A DNA stretch of 64,000 nucleotides. It comes from Pisaster brevispinus. Its lineage: Eukaryota > Echinodermata > Asteroidea > Forcipulatida > Asteriidae. Location: assembly GCA_023634235.1 (NCBI GenBank), contig JAMKCF010000001.1, positions 186,001-250,000 on the forward strand, given 5' to 3'. Positions 52,801 through 64,000 of the stretch are shown piece after piece; position 1 is the stretch's first letter, and each line of letters opens with the position of its first letter. The notes beneath the pieces are model-generated. The model saw nothing but the letters and a program-made list of their open reading frames with translations, searched no databases and had not been told where the DNA came from. Made by a program: the position numbers and the translations under genes.

Positions 52801-55800
52801 CTAAATTTGAGGACATCACAGTATAAAAAAGAAAAACAAAATGTTGTTGACAGTGATGGACTAATTCGGTGAGCTTGAAACTGTGTCTATTATTTAAAAC
52901 AAATATGTATATGTATTTATATATATTATCTACATATCTTTGTATATATCAACTAACAATTGCGAAAAAAGAAAGCTGTAATTTCGTTACCTCAAAAAGA
53001 ATTGATTCCAAATACATCGATTATCGATCATTCTGATAATTGTGTTGTATTAACGCTATGACGATTCCGAGTACCCGAAATGAAACTTACCGACTTCATC
53101 CGGATAGCTTTCACCATCTGCTGTTTGGTGATATACAAAACGCCGTTTGGTTGATCCGGGCAGGCAAATCATTGGAGAGTCACTCTCTACTGAGTCTTGC
53201 GAGAGTAAACTCCGCCTCCTTCTATTAAATCTGCATACAATGAATAATGCATAAACTTATTTATTATAACTTTTTGCGTTAACGGTAGCTTGTTATTTGT
53301 ACTTAAGTTGTTGCGAGATTGCCTGCAAACATACTGGTTACCATGACAAGTGTTGAATGCTTACAAAACTTGTGAATAATTACGAGAAATAAGACCTAAG
53401 ATAGCAAACACATGAACAATGCCAATTTTGATTTTGAGGGTATTCATGTTATTTTCAAACAAAACAGCGACACTTACGAATCAGCAGCGGCCATGTTTAG
53501 GGTCAAAGGTGAATCTTCATTATAGTGCACCATGCTGAACGCATTTCTCTTTTGATTGGTTGGTGTAACAGAGCGTGACCGTTGGTGCTAATAAAGGGGA
53601 AACAAGAACATTGCATTAAAAAAATAATTAAATTGTTCTACTGACCCTAAACCCGACGCCATAATTAAAAATAGTTGCAATAGGTCGTGCAAACTTTACG
53701 TAAAAACTGTTTGGTAAAATGCTGCTTTAAAAGTAACTCTAGTAGTTTTTAAAGTTCAAAAGTACGAAGGGAAATAAACGTAAAAATGATATCAAGCCAT
53801 TTGGATGAGCTGAAATTTGACTGATTCTGTTTTACGATTAGTAATAAATTCAACATTTGCACCTTTTATTTGCAACCTGAGCTTTTGTAGAGCTGTGTGA
53901 TGTACAACAGTTGACTGTTTAATTTATATCGCACGTCGTAATTATGACTACTGCTACTGTTAGACCTCCAGAACTTGTTTTTTGCCATAACCGGTAATCA
54001 TCAACAACTGTAGTGTCATTAGACTTTGCTCAAAGTTCCTTAAATACTGGCATTGAAACTGCCATTTAAAATGTGTTTTTAATCATTTTCAAACAATTCG
54101 ACAAAAATAATAGAATGTAAAAATAATACTGAAAAGGTAACATGGAAACAAATTCACTATTTGGGAAATATGTATAGAAAAGACTACATATTAAAATAAC
54201 GTACCCGCTTCATACTATCAACGGTGGCTCGAAGATCGTCATTTGTATCTTGTAATCTTCTGTTTGCCTCCCTGAAAAATGAAATAGTCACTCATATTAT
54301 AAATGGTAGCTTAAAGCAGCCGTCGTCTGCATTATTTAATTAGCAATAATTTGACATGCATACTGCGCATGTGCGTGAGAGAAGATATGGTGTCTTTTGT
54401 TCACAATATATCTTCATTTTTGAATACAAACATGGCATTATGAATAAATGTAAAGTCTCGCGAGATTTCAAATGTCGGAACCCGTATAACGTGCGGGATT
54501 TAGATTCATTCAATGGTTGAGGCAATAATATGAATAGGAAACCAAAGTTCTCACAAAATTTACAAAAACACGCGTGGATTCGGTTATTCTAGTTGTCTTA
54601 CAAATAATTCGCTGATAAGATAACTATTAAATACAATCCAACCCAATCTTACAGACCAATATTGTAAGAAAAGTTATTGAAGTGACCTGAAAAACCCACA
54701 GATTAAAGAGTATTGTATACTTACTGTAACAACTGAACTTGTCTTGCAAGACTGTCATGATCGTACATGTACTCGTGCAGTAAACTTTTATCACTGAATG
54801 AACAGAAAACAAAAATTAAAGAATAGTGAGTGGGTGATCGTAAATCTAATATATATATATTTTTTCTCAAGAATGGTGCTCATGATTACAGGGTAAGTCT
54901 TTCCAATATGCGTACTTTATCTCAACCCCTGTTCTTCCCACAGTCTAAAAACTCCGCACTAAGAAATTGACCCAGATTCCTTGTCGCAGAGGGCGCAATT
55001 TTTTTCTGGGTCAGTATGACACGGAATGTGTGTCAAACTGACGCACAATAATTATGAGTCAAAGTCTCAATCTTCAATCAGTTTCGGGTAAGCCTGACCA
55101 AGAAATGGGACGGACAGGTCCCGTAGGACCCGGATTCCGGATTAATTCTGACACATGAATTTTTTAGAGTGTATGTTTGTTTGTTGGGCTTTGGACACAA
55201 ACAATCTCCATTTGCATTTACGTTACGTTTGGCTGATCATGTGGAATGAAAAAATACTCGTGGAATTAATGTTATATACATTTTCCCCGCAACAATTGAC
55301 ATAAACACATAGTTACATGGAGTAGGCTGGGGTGGACGTTTTGGGTTTCTTTCAGTTTCGTTCTGCCACAGTAATTTAGTGCATATTATTGTTTATCAAT
55401 GCATTTGTTACTATTGGCAATGTTTATTTTATGTCTTTTTCAATAGGACTTTTGTTTGGTTGCACGAAAAAGTGGTAGGGCCGTGGGAACAATTTTGGCA
55501 GGAATATAACATACAAGCAAAACCGGTTTACTACATACGTTTGAGTTGCATACATTAAACTGGTTAAACTTTTAAACCATTCAACATTTGGCCGTCCAAA
55601 ATTACGATACATCAAAAGAAGCTAGAATAACAAACAAGCAAAAACGGTTGAAGTTTAGCAAGTTATACACTTATACTTGAGTTACAAGTAAAAATCTATA
55701 TAAACTCTTAACTCATCCTACATCTTGAATTCAAAGATGTTGGATATATCAAATAAGTTTGATTTATGTTGAACCAGTTTAGCACTCACTCAAGTTACTC

Positions 55801-58325
55801 ATACCTTTTTAAACTCTCAACGCAAAATTCCAAGTTGCTAAACAGCAAAGCAAGCCTATTTGGTTTAAAAACAAATGTATTTTTTACTTAACCAGTTTAC
55901 TTTGTTGAGTTATATATAAACCCATTTAAACTCTTACCTATCCATACACTCATCATACTCTGACTTGAACGCTGCTAGCTCACTACGAGTTATTGCTAGG
56001 TTAGTTTGTGCTTCCGTCAAGCTGCTCTTTAGTTGCCTGTTCTCATGCTGTAGCTCATCCAACTTTTTCTTGAGCGCTTCGTCTTTGGGTTTCTCTCGAC
56101 TGTGCCATCGCTTTTCAAACTACAAGTATAATTGAAGCACAAAATAGATGAATGCCCTTTTCGAAAGCACGGCTTGGTCCAGTTAAGCTCCGTCATCAAC
56201 GTTGTTTTGAAAACATGCGCTTTCTATATACGGGGCTAAAGTAGGAGCTGAAGCTTAATCCGTTGTTTCGAAAATGGCAATCTTTCGGAAAAGTACATGT
56301 ACTGAAGCCCTCTAGTTTTATTTTAGTTCTACACACCGTTTACCAATTTGGACTTACTGACTGTACACATTTACTACAATCTCAAGTAGAACTTGTGCTG
56401 TCAAAGTCAATAAATTTACATAGAATTTAAATAGAACTTGATTCACGGATGCTCTGCACGATCACATTTCGGTTGTGGCAATTTATATAATCAAATGTGA
56501 TTTGGGAGCCTTTAAATGCTATTTCTTGACTTTGACTGTACTGTTCGAGAAAAAATATTCTACATAAGACAGGTATTGTTGATAATTTTTACAGTCAGTG
56601 AGTCCTGATTCACTTCGTTCGCTCTCAGTCGAGTTAGATTCGAGTTTGTAACATGTTTTGTGTTTGACACAATAACGTTGTCTTTATTACACCCTGGCAG
56701 TTAAATGAAACTAAAATGGTTGAGCTTACGGAGTGAAATCTGCTGAGGTTTGCCTGCAGCTCAGCAATCTCAGCTTCCAATCTTTTCTTGAGTTCTTCTT
56801 TCTCCATGATTGCTGATTCTTTCTCTTCTTCCCGGACCCTCGCCTCTAACTTTGACATTTGTGTCTCCATCTCGAGTTCTATGTGTTGAAGATGCTCCGT
56901 ATGGGATTCATTGGCTCTGCAAAGAAAAACCAAATCAACAAACATCGGATACTAGTTTTAGAAAAACAGAAATACTGACTTCAATTAAACTACAATTCCA
57001 AAATCAAATATTTTGGATGCATACACATTTTTAGTAACTACATTTTTGTAAGTGCTATACTTTGTTGTTGTTCTTTATTATTGTTGTTGTTGTTAATCAA
57101 CTCAAAAAGCATACCATTGAAAAACATTGTTTTTACACACGCTCGGGCGCTGATTTAGTTATTGGACCACGACTAACACGTTTCAAGTTCGCAATAGAAA
57201 ACTTTGGCAGGCAAAGCTTCAAAACATCTTGCCACTAGAGTTGAAAACAAATTGTCAAATGCCCACATGCACGTGCGCCTTAACCCAGATCTATTTGCGA
57301 GGGTGTTGTTTGAAGTTGACTAGGAACTAATGGTTTGATTCTTTGACTTTATTTTGGGAAAAGGTTTTTCCTCCAATCGTAATGTTACTTTACGGGATAA
57401 ACCTATTTTTATTTTTTTAAATGTATTTTTTTGTTTTATTCCTTCTTTTTTATTGGTTATTCTACCAAAGACGTAATAGTTTGTATTAATAATAAAATGT
57501 AAAATCACTTTAGTTAAACAACACTTCCAAATCCCACCCCCCCCCGAAATCCGATCATCACATGTTAATGAAGTAAATGGCAATTGTCTCTATGTTTTTT
57601 TTTTTTTAATGGATAATTGTTTTGGAAAAATTCAAGTCAGTCATTTCATCGAGTGATTGTAGTTAATCAATCTCAACATTATACAATTTCAACATCTGTT
57701 TCATATTTTAACTACAGGCATGTTGAAATAGAGCTCCCCTGACTTGGCAAGATGCCAGATCTTACTAATAATGACGTCAGATTATATTTTCTTTCGCAAC
57801 GCTCTACATCGCATGATTGCAAAAGCTAGTCTACTGGACCACTTTGACAGGTGATTTACGCTCAGTCAATGTTGGAAGTATTGTTTACGTAAGAAATAAA
57901 TTAGGTCACCTACCAGCATTGGGCCTTAGTTTAAAAAATGACTTACTACATGGGAATACATTGAATATACAAAATGTATTTTGACTATGTTTTTTAAGTA
58001 AAAAGCGCGGGCAACATGTTCCAAGTAAAACTATTGATTGTACACATAGAAGACAAATCATTAATAGTTAAAAGAATTGCATCCATAATAGGTTTAACAA
58101 AAGCTGATGAGTTTTGTCTCAAAGCTACTTAGACATGAAACAGTTATTCAGTTGAAATAACAAAGAAACACTAACCGCTTCAGTGAGTGTTCCAATCGAG
58201 CTGTTTCTGCCTGCTGCTGTTTGATGTCCTTAATTGTCTCGAATATGATGGTTTCAAACTGGCTCAAGCACTGGGGCAGCTCTGCCGTATGCAGCTGTTG
58301 GTATAACTCACATACTTGCTCCTGA
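41937..58325 (-). CDS. RASEF: RASEF (Rab45-type) large Rab GTPase, 3' 16 exons, 648 aa in window
   Basis: Sixteen minus-strand exons join with consistent phases into 648 codons plus stop; the 5' part is missing. Residues about 1-185 are coiled coil ([10 protein letters not shown]..., [38 protein letters not shown]), aligning with the self-association region of vertebrate RASEF. A low-complexity linker follows, with the conserved [12 protein letters not shown]. From about 440 there is a Rab GTPase: GDAAVGKSS (P-loop), [15 protein letters not shown] in place of NKAD, and ECSAKDGSN. The chain ends KCCI, a double-cysteine prenylation site. Known RASEF proteins carry EF-hands before the coiled coil and act in calcium-linked membrane traffic; those exons must lie upstream, beyond 58325. 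The active-site Gln is present. The identification rests on my recall of the vertebrate protein and is strong. Confidence 0.92.
42210..42385. repeat. Tandem duplication, about 60-bp unit, 2.5 copies
   Basis: tggaaatcatggggaactgt, then tggatctgttgtagttataa, recurs almost exactly, next to the last RASEF exon in its upstream intron. Confidence 0.85.
43688..44827. repeat. 57-bp minisatellite, exactly 20 copies, near-identical
   Basis: The unit begins acttgttcatttcgatcgta and ends aatgtctgac. 1140 bp equals 20 units, and I saw no difference between them. The unit contains the inverted repeat catttcgat...atcgaaatg (9-bp stem). Because 57 is divisible by three and the unit lacks stops in three frames, three ORFs of 377-407 codons appear; they are artefacts. 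The array is in the last RASEF intron. Confidence 0.98.
45266..45342 (-). CDS. RASEF: RASEF exon: SAK box
   Basis: Phase 0 in, 2 out. [20 protein letters not shown] is the G5 box. Acceptor ttacctacag, donor ACGAG/gtatgg. Confidence 0.95.
46621..46740 (-). CDS. RASEF: RASEF exon: NKxD box
   Basis: Phase 0-0. [15 protein letters not shown] supplies the guanine-specificity NKxD motif. Confidence 0.95.
47595..47791 (-). CDS. RASEF: RASEF exon: switch regions
   Basis: Phase 1 in, 0 out. GVDFQMKT, then [20 protein letters not shown], the G3/switch II of the RASEF type. Confidence 0.97.
48290..48480. mobile_element. GGGTCA-rich dispersed element, copy 2
   Basis: Contains gtgtcaaactgacgcaaagc and tatgggtcaaagttgacacg. 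Located between the P-loop and switch exons of RASEF. Confidence 0.6.
48713..48760 (-). other. In-frame exon-like 48-nt segment in the RASEF Rab domain intron
   Basis: attccag and GCAG/gtgagg bound 48 nt, open in phase 1-1 ([16 protein letters not shown]). If used it would add 16 residues in the switch I region. The acceptor has few pyrimidines, so I do not call it an exon. Confidence 0.2.
49100..49238 (-). CDS. RASEF: RASEF exon: start of the Rab domain, P-loop
   Basis: Phase 0 in, 1 out. [20 protein letters not shown] is the G1 box of a Rab GTPase. Acceptor ttttcctctccag. Confidence 0.96.
49413..49433. repeat. Poly(A) run
   Basis: About 19 adenines in a RASEF intron, with further A-rich and (ta)n tracts to 49550. 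Confidence 0.9.
49811..49839. repeat. (ATA)n microsatellite
   Basis: About nine taa/ata triplets in a row. Confidence 0.9.
50069..50119 (-). CDS. RASEF: RASEF small linker exon (51 nt)
   Basis: Phase 0-0. [17 protein letters not shown]. Acceptor actaattag, donor AAAGAG/gtatac. Support is phase and splice sites only. Confidence 0.6.
50205..50455 (-). mobile_element. tRNA-derived SINE
   Basis: On the minus strand a tRNA-like head (ggtggccaaattgatagtgt, then gaggttgtgggtttaaatcc) is followed by a body with gtgtcgttgggtaattgctt and tctcttcaccctggag. It ends near the phrase ggcccaaaattacacgg. Confidence 0.65.
50517..50708 (-). CDS. RASEF: RASEF linker exon
   Basis: Phase 0-0, 64 codons, basic and polar. 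Acceptor ttcccttag, donor ACGAAG/gtgagc. An alternative donor at CCGCAG/gtacca is possible. Confidence 0.8.
50942..51084 (-). CDS. RASEF: RASEF linker exon with DSG-STLRDP motif
   Basis: Phase 1 in, 0 out. [18 protein letters not shown] matches the DSGLSTLRDPNEYDSE segment of the vertebrate protein, which helps fix the orthology. Confidence 0.9.
52254..52289 (-). CDS. RASEF: RASEF microexon (36 nt)
   Basis: Symmetrical phase 1-1 exon of 12 codons ([11 protein letters not shown]) between ttcttttaaag and GAGG/gtgagt. It can be included or skipped without changing frame. Confidence 0.6.
53091..53221 (-). CDS. RASEF: RASEF linker exon
   Basis: Phase 2 in, 1 out. Starts [16 protein letters not shown]. 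Acceptor atttaatag is weak; the donor GTCG/gtaagt is good. Confidence 0.75.
53478..53587 (-). CDS. RASEF: RASEF linker exon
   Basis: Phase 0 in, 2 out. Polar linker beginning [11 protein letters not shown]. Donor GATTC/gtaagt. Confidence 0.78.
54205..54271 (-). CDS. RASEF: RASEF short exon (67 nt)
   Basis: Phase 2 in, 0 out. [19 protein letters not shown] resembles the conserved NRKLHDSNDGLR of vertebrate RASEF. Confidence 0.9.
54725..54793 (-). CDS. RASEF: RASEF short coiled-coil exon (69 nt)
   Basis: Phase 2-2. [20 protein letters not shown]. Acceptor gttcattcag, donor TTACA/gtaagt. Confidence 0.88.
54950..55170. mobile_element. GGGTCA-rich dispersed element, copy 3
   Basis: Contains gtgtcaaactgacgcacaat and ctgggtcagtatgacacgga. 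The right end attttttagagtgt resembles MITE termini. Confidence 0.6.
55938..56119 (-). CDS. RASEF: RASEF exon: coiled coil
   Basis: Phase 0 in, 2 out. [20 protein letters not shown], then [19 protein letters not shown], matches the LLEAQTN-type region of RASEF. Confidence 0.9.
56151..56288. mobile_element. Small inverted-repeat element of about 140 bp
   Basis: gcccttttcgaaagcacgg at the left is inverted as ccgttgtttcgaaaatggc at the right, with aat on both sides. Located in a RASEF intron. Confidence 0.55.
56730..56916 (-). CDS. RASEF: RASEF exon: coiled coil
   Basis: Phase 2 in, 0 out. [20 protein letters not shown] and a Glu/Lys-rich heptad stretch. Acceptor tttctttgcag, donor TCC/gtaagc. 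Confidence 0.9.
58176..58325 (-). CDS. RASEF: RASEF exon (1st in window): start of coiled coil
   Basis: Phase 2 in and out. [20 protein letters not shown] corresponds to the segment just after the EF-hands in RASEF. Acceptor gttttacag, donor AAGCG/gttagt. Confidence 0.88.
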
Positions 58326-59309
58326 CTGTAAAACAAAAACAAAGTACCAATTTATCATTAATCAACAGTAATTAATTTTTTTTCAAAAATCAGGCACAAC
58401 TTTTTTAACCAGCTCTATTACATAGAAAATGTTTTCCTTAGTGTCCAACTTTCCCAGAAATCAACATAGAGTTGATTAAGCACAAAAGCTAAGCACAAAA
58501 CAACTGTGCTTACCAGAAGAGTTTCACTAGACAAAATACCATGTTACATGTACAATCTGTGACTTGTTTCCTGCTTAGTTTTGCTAAGCAAATTGTTCTT
58601 ATTTATAAGCAGCTCTATTCCATTTAGCACAGGAAGGGCGCGTCGTAATCTGCTGCTGCGAATTTTGTTCCTGTAAGGTCCTGCAAAAAAAGCTCTTGAA
58701 TCAAGACAAAGTACGTCATCGTCGGAAACTACACGTACCTCTAGGACAGAGTTTTGTAGTTGTTGTACTGGATTACATGTACTCGTTCTTATACCTGAGT
58801 ACTTTACAGTCACTCATGCTCCAGTACGTTGTAAGTACACTCTTTAAAAGAAGTGTAAAATGTTCCTGTGTAAAATTGCTGGCTACAAATGTTGTGTAAC
58901 TTTTGATCAATTTTGGGTAAAACGACAATTTTTCACTTGTGTAAAATAAAATACACAATGAATAGGTAATACAGTACCCTGGTTGGGTAGGAAATTAAAT
59001 CGCACAACACAGAGGTTCAAATCACTCATGAAGTGGGTAATACAACAGTGTTTTTAACCTCAAGCAGTGTAACTTTTGCACAACAAATTGTAAGAAGTAA
59101 CTGAAAATGGGGGTAAACTGCTCCTCGTGGAAACATTTTACCCATAATGCAACGTGTACCATACACTTGGACAAGGCAAGTCTCAGGCACATATCACAAT
59201 CAAAGAACGATAGGTGGACGTCATTCTAATGTTGCTTGTCGTTGATATCTGATGTTCATGGAACCAAAGTTGCCAAAAGGGAATTTTGGTGGAATTTTGA
59301 AAGTGCGTA

Positions 59310-59640
59310 AATTGTCATGGTTTATAAACCATGTTTTATGATGCCTCAGTTTTCATGGTTTATAAACCATGGTTTGTAAACCATGATGCTAGAATGTTCA
59401 TGGTTTATAAACCATGTTTTGAAGTTGCTTAAATGTTAATGGTTTATAAATCTTGTTTTGAAGGTGCTTAAAATTTCATGGTTTATAAACCATGTTTTGA
59501 AAGTGCTTAAATTGTCATGGTTTATAAACCATGTTTTATTATGAATTCAATTGTCATGGTTTATAAACCATAATTTCTAAGCTTCGATTGTATATTCACG
59601 GTATGTAAACCACAACAAAAATGGCAGTAATTTCTATGGT
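59310..59640. repeat. Minisatellite of a palindrome (catggtttataaaccatg)
   Basis: About eight copies, spaced about 40 bp, of the 18-bp perfect palindrome, separated by ttttgaaagtgcttaaattg-like spacers. Confidence 0.9.
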
Positions 59641-60229
59641 TTACATCTAATTGTTACAAACTATGGTAAAAACATGTCCAAAAAATGCTAAAAAATTAAT
59701 TGACAAACGGCGCCCAATAGTTGAAGGGGGTAAGGCATTATCTACACAGGAAAGCCTTGGATTGCTACCCTCATTGACTTTGCAACACGAGGATCTCGTC
59801 ATGGGGCAGTCTGAACCGTCAACAGGTCTGGCAAAACCAACCAGCTCTTTTCAGAGCCAACACCGCTTCCAAGAAGAGATTGTTCACTTTCTGCTCGCAA
59901 GAATTTTCCCATTTTTGGTCACCTTTAACCCATGTGTATTTGGCTTTATCATAGTTTTATCAGAAATTGTACGGTACAGTTCAATTCTGTTCACACAAAA
60001 GTGTTTTAGTTGAACAAAAATACTCTGAGCGATGTGAATGGGTAACGTTAGTGTGTTTTTGCTGACCTCCCCCTCCCTAGGATATTGCACATGTTGGTAT
60101 AAAAAGTTACACAATAATGGGTACTTTTTAAAACTTTGGATGGTGTGCAAGAATTTTACACAAGTGAACGACCATGTTCCCTTTTTAATACCGAAAGAGT
60201 AAGAATGTTACTCAATGTTGAGCAATTAT

Positions 60230-60720
60230 TTTTTAGAGTGTACCCATGCTCGAGTACTTTGTAGCTACTTATATTCGAGTACTTTGTAGCCATACTCGAG
60301 TACTTTGTAGCTACTTATATTCGAGTACTTTGTAGCCATGCTCGAGTACTTTGTAGAACTCATCCGCGAGTACTTTGTAGACATGACTACTTTGAAAGTA
60401 CTTTTACCCTTAACTCATTATAACACTCAGATACGTGTAACCTCGTACTCGTGCTCGAGTACTTTAGGTACTCTTGCTCGAGTACTTTGTAGGTACTCAT
60501 TCTCGAGTACTTTGAACGTACTCATCCACGAGTACTTTGTAGACATGACTGCTTTGAAAGTACTTTTACCCATGTTTCTATACACAAGAAAAATATACCC
60601 TTAACTCATTATAACACTCAGATACGTGTAACCTCGTACTCGTGATCGAGTACTTTGTAGGCACTCATGCTCGAGTACTTTGTAGGTACTGATTCTCGAG
60701 TACTTTGTAGGTACTAATAC
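60230..60720. repeat. ctcgagtactttgtag tandem repeats
   Basis: Many copies of a 15-25-bp unit around ctcgagtactttgtag. A larger block, with tttgaaagtacttttaccc and ctcattataacactcagata, is itself present twice. Confidence 0.9.
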
Positions 60721-63700
60721 TTAAGTTTCTTTTCATGAAAACATACTTATACTCGTTCCCATGTAAACGGCGTCTTTTTCTTCCCCACGACTCTTCCCTG
60801 AAGGTTGTTTGACTTGACTCGCTCGTACGCTGCTGTTGCATCTCACAATTAAAGATTTACATGTTCATCTCTGTTTCTATAACCATAACTACCACAGCAT
60901 GTACTTACATTCATCGATGCTAACGTCTGACACGCTCAAATTAAAAAACTGTATTCAATGCTTCCTTTTTCCTTGAGAGCTTGAAGGGAAAGTTATTCCT
61001 TACTCACTATCATTTCATATGCTGCTCTATACTTGGCTGTTTTATTACATTACAAACTTTACAGAACCAAACACAGCGTCCACACTAATTCGCATCCTTT
61101 GAAATCTTTGAATCGATATACATAATCAATATTTGATTATATTATGTTGAGCGCTATACACAGCATGCAATAGCGATGTTTAGTTTGTAAGTTTGTGAGG
61201 GGCTGGCCATAATCTCTCAATTTCCACTGTAGTCAAAAGACGAGATAAGAAGTGGATTTGAATATGGATGTTGACGTAAACGGCAGTCGTGATGAGGCAA
61301 GGCATAACAGTGAAAGTAATTAGAAGCGAAGGGGGCATAAATGTATCAAATTTAATTATCCCGAAAACGCTGGTATACATTAATTACATACAGATGATAA
61401 AATTGAGCTTAGTTTTTTGAAGCAAACCGTCTACTAATTATTATTGTTGTTACGAGGGTTTTAGATTCTGTGATTGGTTGCATGACTAGTCCAAACAACA
61501 ACTTACAACACTTATTTTCAAAAGAAACGGACTTTCAAACTACTTACCAACCAACATGACCTATGACCTAGGTTATAAAAGCCATGTTTGTCAATGACCC
61601 GACGTTTTGACACTAGCAGATTTATTTTCAAAGAATAATGTGTTTTTTCTTTTCTTTTGGGGATCTTGTGAATAATGTTTATTTTGATTACGCCAATCGG
61701 AATAAGCATCGGTGCTTTTAAGGTTTCTACTGCTTTATTCACGAGTTTGACATTATTTCAAACGGATATTGTTTTCTTCTAAGAACTGTTACTTTACAAT
61801 AAATAAACCTTCTTTTTACCATTTAAGTTTCCTTTCTGATAAGTTTTCCTGAAATATTCCAAACCCAGTTATAAATTTAAGATCTTTTCATTTTATGTTA
61901 ATTTCCTTATCGTTATTCTTTGACATAGTATTTAAATTAAAGTGATGCAAAACACAATGAGCTGAAAGTATTTTCTATTTTTAATTTATAAGCTGATAAG
62001 GTTATACAATGCTTTTCACTTTGATTATAACGGGAGATTAGCTTTGTTGATAAACTTAATTTAATCGTAATTAAACCGATAGAGATTTTCACACAACATG
62101 TTGTGTAACTTCTCCAATTATTGTATTTTAATTACAACGTCTTGTGTTGTCCCACGGGTGCACACGTTACCAATGGTAGTGTTCAGGTTGGTCAGTGTCT
62201 AACATTAAAGCACACATACCAACAAATACCAGTATGTAGACGTTGTGTTACCCGACGTATACATGAACTAAATAATGTGAAAGTTCAACTCAATCGGTCG
62301 TTGGAGTGACGAGATATTGTTTATAAAATAAAGAGGGCATACCAAGTATGGTTGTAATCCCGAAATAAAGAAATTGTTTTACGCATTTCTATAGCATTTC
62401 AGGGACAAATATTTCAAGATTTCCACCTTGACCAGTTTTCAACCATGTAAGTTGTGTGCAAATCTGTGAAAAATTGTTTCAATCTTATATTTTGGATATA
62501 CGCTTTACGTTTAGGTCAGTGCAGAAGGATTACGTGAGATTGATAGTGTTTTAATGCAGTTGGAGTTATTCACAAAGACAAGTCGATTATGGGACAGTAA
62601 AAAATTGTATAATTATATTTTTAACAGTAGATACATTTTCATGTTAAAGTCTTCAATAAGTACATCATAAAAAATAACGTGAAAATTCCATTAACATGTG
62701 GTGACCATATTGTAGTAAAACAACTTACGGAAAGGTGTTTTTTGTGCTCTCACTAGGGTCAAAATTTACTCGAAGAAGGGTCCGTTGGGGTCAAATCAAT
62801 AACACGTCACTGACCGCAGAAAGCGGCTCACGCTGACCGGGTCTTAATTTCATAGAGCTGCTTAAGTTTAAGAATAAAACATAGAAGTTCAGAGCAAAGT
62901 CCAATCTTGGTACCTACGTAATCTTGTTAGTCAAACATACCGACGTGTTCGAACAACTCACCGTAGACCAGCACATCTCACATGCTGTGTGGGTGAACTA
63001 TAGAAGTTTTACCCAATGAGCACTTCGTATACAAATGCTGGTACTTTAATGAATTCAACATCAGGTCAGGAAATTTCTACACAAACAAAACTATTATATT
63101 TATTCCTTTTGTAATTAAAGGCATGTTTTATACGGGCAAGTATAACAAATAATATTTACGTCATGAGAACTGGCATTCCCTTCGTGAATAAATAAATAAA
63201 ACCAAATAACAACAACACTTTCAGGATTCGTTGTTAAAAATGTAAGTTTACATTAGAGTATCCATGTTTTACAGAATGGACGAAAGTCTGTGGTTCTCCA
63301 ATTTTTTTTACGAATGAAAACGCAATCAACGCATGAATTTGGTGAACATTATTCATTTTTGTTTATAAAACTCATTTGACAGAGTTTAGATTTAGCAGTA
63401 TAGGTTTACGCATTGAAGTCATCAAACCGCCATCTTAGTAGTAAAACGATGAACAAACAATGGATGGAAAACACACAGCGCGCAATGTGCGCGTGGCGTG
63501 CGCGATCAGCCAATGAGCTACCTTCTTCTGACCTCCGAGGGCGCTCTAATTAAATGACGTAATGTGCATAAGGTCTATTTAGGTATTGCCCTCCAATACT
63601 TTTAGAACTGTTTCTTGTTTTTGAAAATTTACAAGTTTTATGGAAATAAGGCGAGATTATCTTAATGTGTTTTCACGGTATCTTGTTTGTGTTTTTATCA

Positions 63701-63760
63701 CCACTGATCTGTGATAAGAACTGTATACTGAGTGAGTCCTGCGTGGAAAACAATTCTAGC

Positions 63761-63808
63761 CTACTCGGTGGGACTCGAACCCACGACCACCGCAGTCTAA
63801 AGCAGATC
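63761..63808 (-). pseudogene. 3' half of a tRNA-like sequence
   Basis: The minus strand reads ggtggtcgtgggttcgagtc then ccaccgag, a T-arm with B box, without a matching 5' half. It is probably a SINE head fragment. Confidence 0.4.
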
Positions 63809-64000
63809 TCATTAATATTTCATTACAACTTCTCTTTAAAAATAGCATGTATTAAAAAAGGTCTAACGACATAAGTGTATTCAAATGCATTGTGGCCAAT
63901 TACTTGAACATTGTTTGACAGACGATATTAGGCATACGCTTAGGTATTAAACGAAGTTCAATTTTAATTACTATTCCAATCACCATTGCCTTTTCAGCTG

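Larger units (their letters stand above)
58326..64000. other. Presumed RASEF 5' intron, no exon found
   Basis: I searched the minus strand for EF-hand sequence and saw none. Apart from the repeats listed separately, the region is A+T-rich without credible coding potential. The upstream RASEF exons and promoter are expected to the right. Confidence 0.55.

Noticed and set aside
59651..60013. 120-codon plus-strand ORF
   Set aside because: Lies between two minisatellites, has no conserved motif and no splice or promoter context.
58326..64000. EF-hand exons of RASEF
   Set aside because: No D-x-D-x-D-G type loop with flanking helices was found on the minus strand; they are assumed to lie outside the window.

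Overview
The window is animal nuclear DNA: intron-rich genes with GT-AG junctions, long A+T-rich non-coding stretches and many mobile and tandem repeats. The protein families (a RASEF-type large Rab, an SRCR protein ending in a farnesoic-acid-O-methyltransferase-like (FAMeT) domain, a GH56 hyaluronidase relic, tRNA-derived SINEs of the type common in marine deuterostomes) suggest an invertebrate deuterostome, most likely an echinoderm. That assignment is inference; no species can be read from the sequence.

Layout. 118-1014 (minus) is a single-exon arylamine N-acetyltransferase-like gene. 2320-8617 is a 6.3-kb satellite built from a 32-bp unit and a 38-bp unit, followed by a 0.67-kb inverted-repeat element. 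9939-36092 (minus) holds a secreted multidomain gene that I assembled from nine exons, all phase-compatible: signal peptide, PAN/apple, EGF, TSP1, TSP1, SRCR (split over two exons), then a FAMeT-like domain. Inside the intron that splits its SRCR domain lie three more phase-compatible exons on the same strand. They encode a complete C-type lectin domain (CTLD) with a QPD motif, its own stop codon and an array of poly(A) signals. The simplest reading is one stem with two alternative C-termini, SRCR-FAMeT or lectin; a nested lectin gene is the main alternative.

Intron 4 of that gene (16.2-33.5 kb) contains an apparently intact Ty3/gypsy-type LTR retrotransposon (18309-28018, plus strand, 1082-bp LTRs that read as identical, 4-bp target duplication). 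It carries a small membrane-protein ORF, gag, pol behind a canonical -1 slippery heptamer, and a third ORF with C2H2 zinc fingers directly behind a splice-acceptor-like tract. The same intron holds a CR1/L2-like LINE fragment interrupted by a foldback element, and a frameshifted hyaluronidase pseudogene on the plus strand.

36.1-41.9 kb is intergenic, with SINEs, small MITE-like elements and a perfect 25-bp hairpin. 41937-58325 (minus) is the RASEF gene from its coiled-coil region to a C-terminal CCI prenylation motif: 16 exons, 648 residues. The N-terminal EF-hand exons were not found and probably lie beyond the right edge. Its last intron carries a 20-copy, nearly perfect 57-bp array that produces spurious long ORFs. 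58.3-64 kb holds only repeats and presumed 5' intron sequence.
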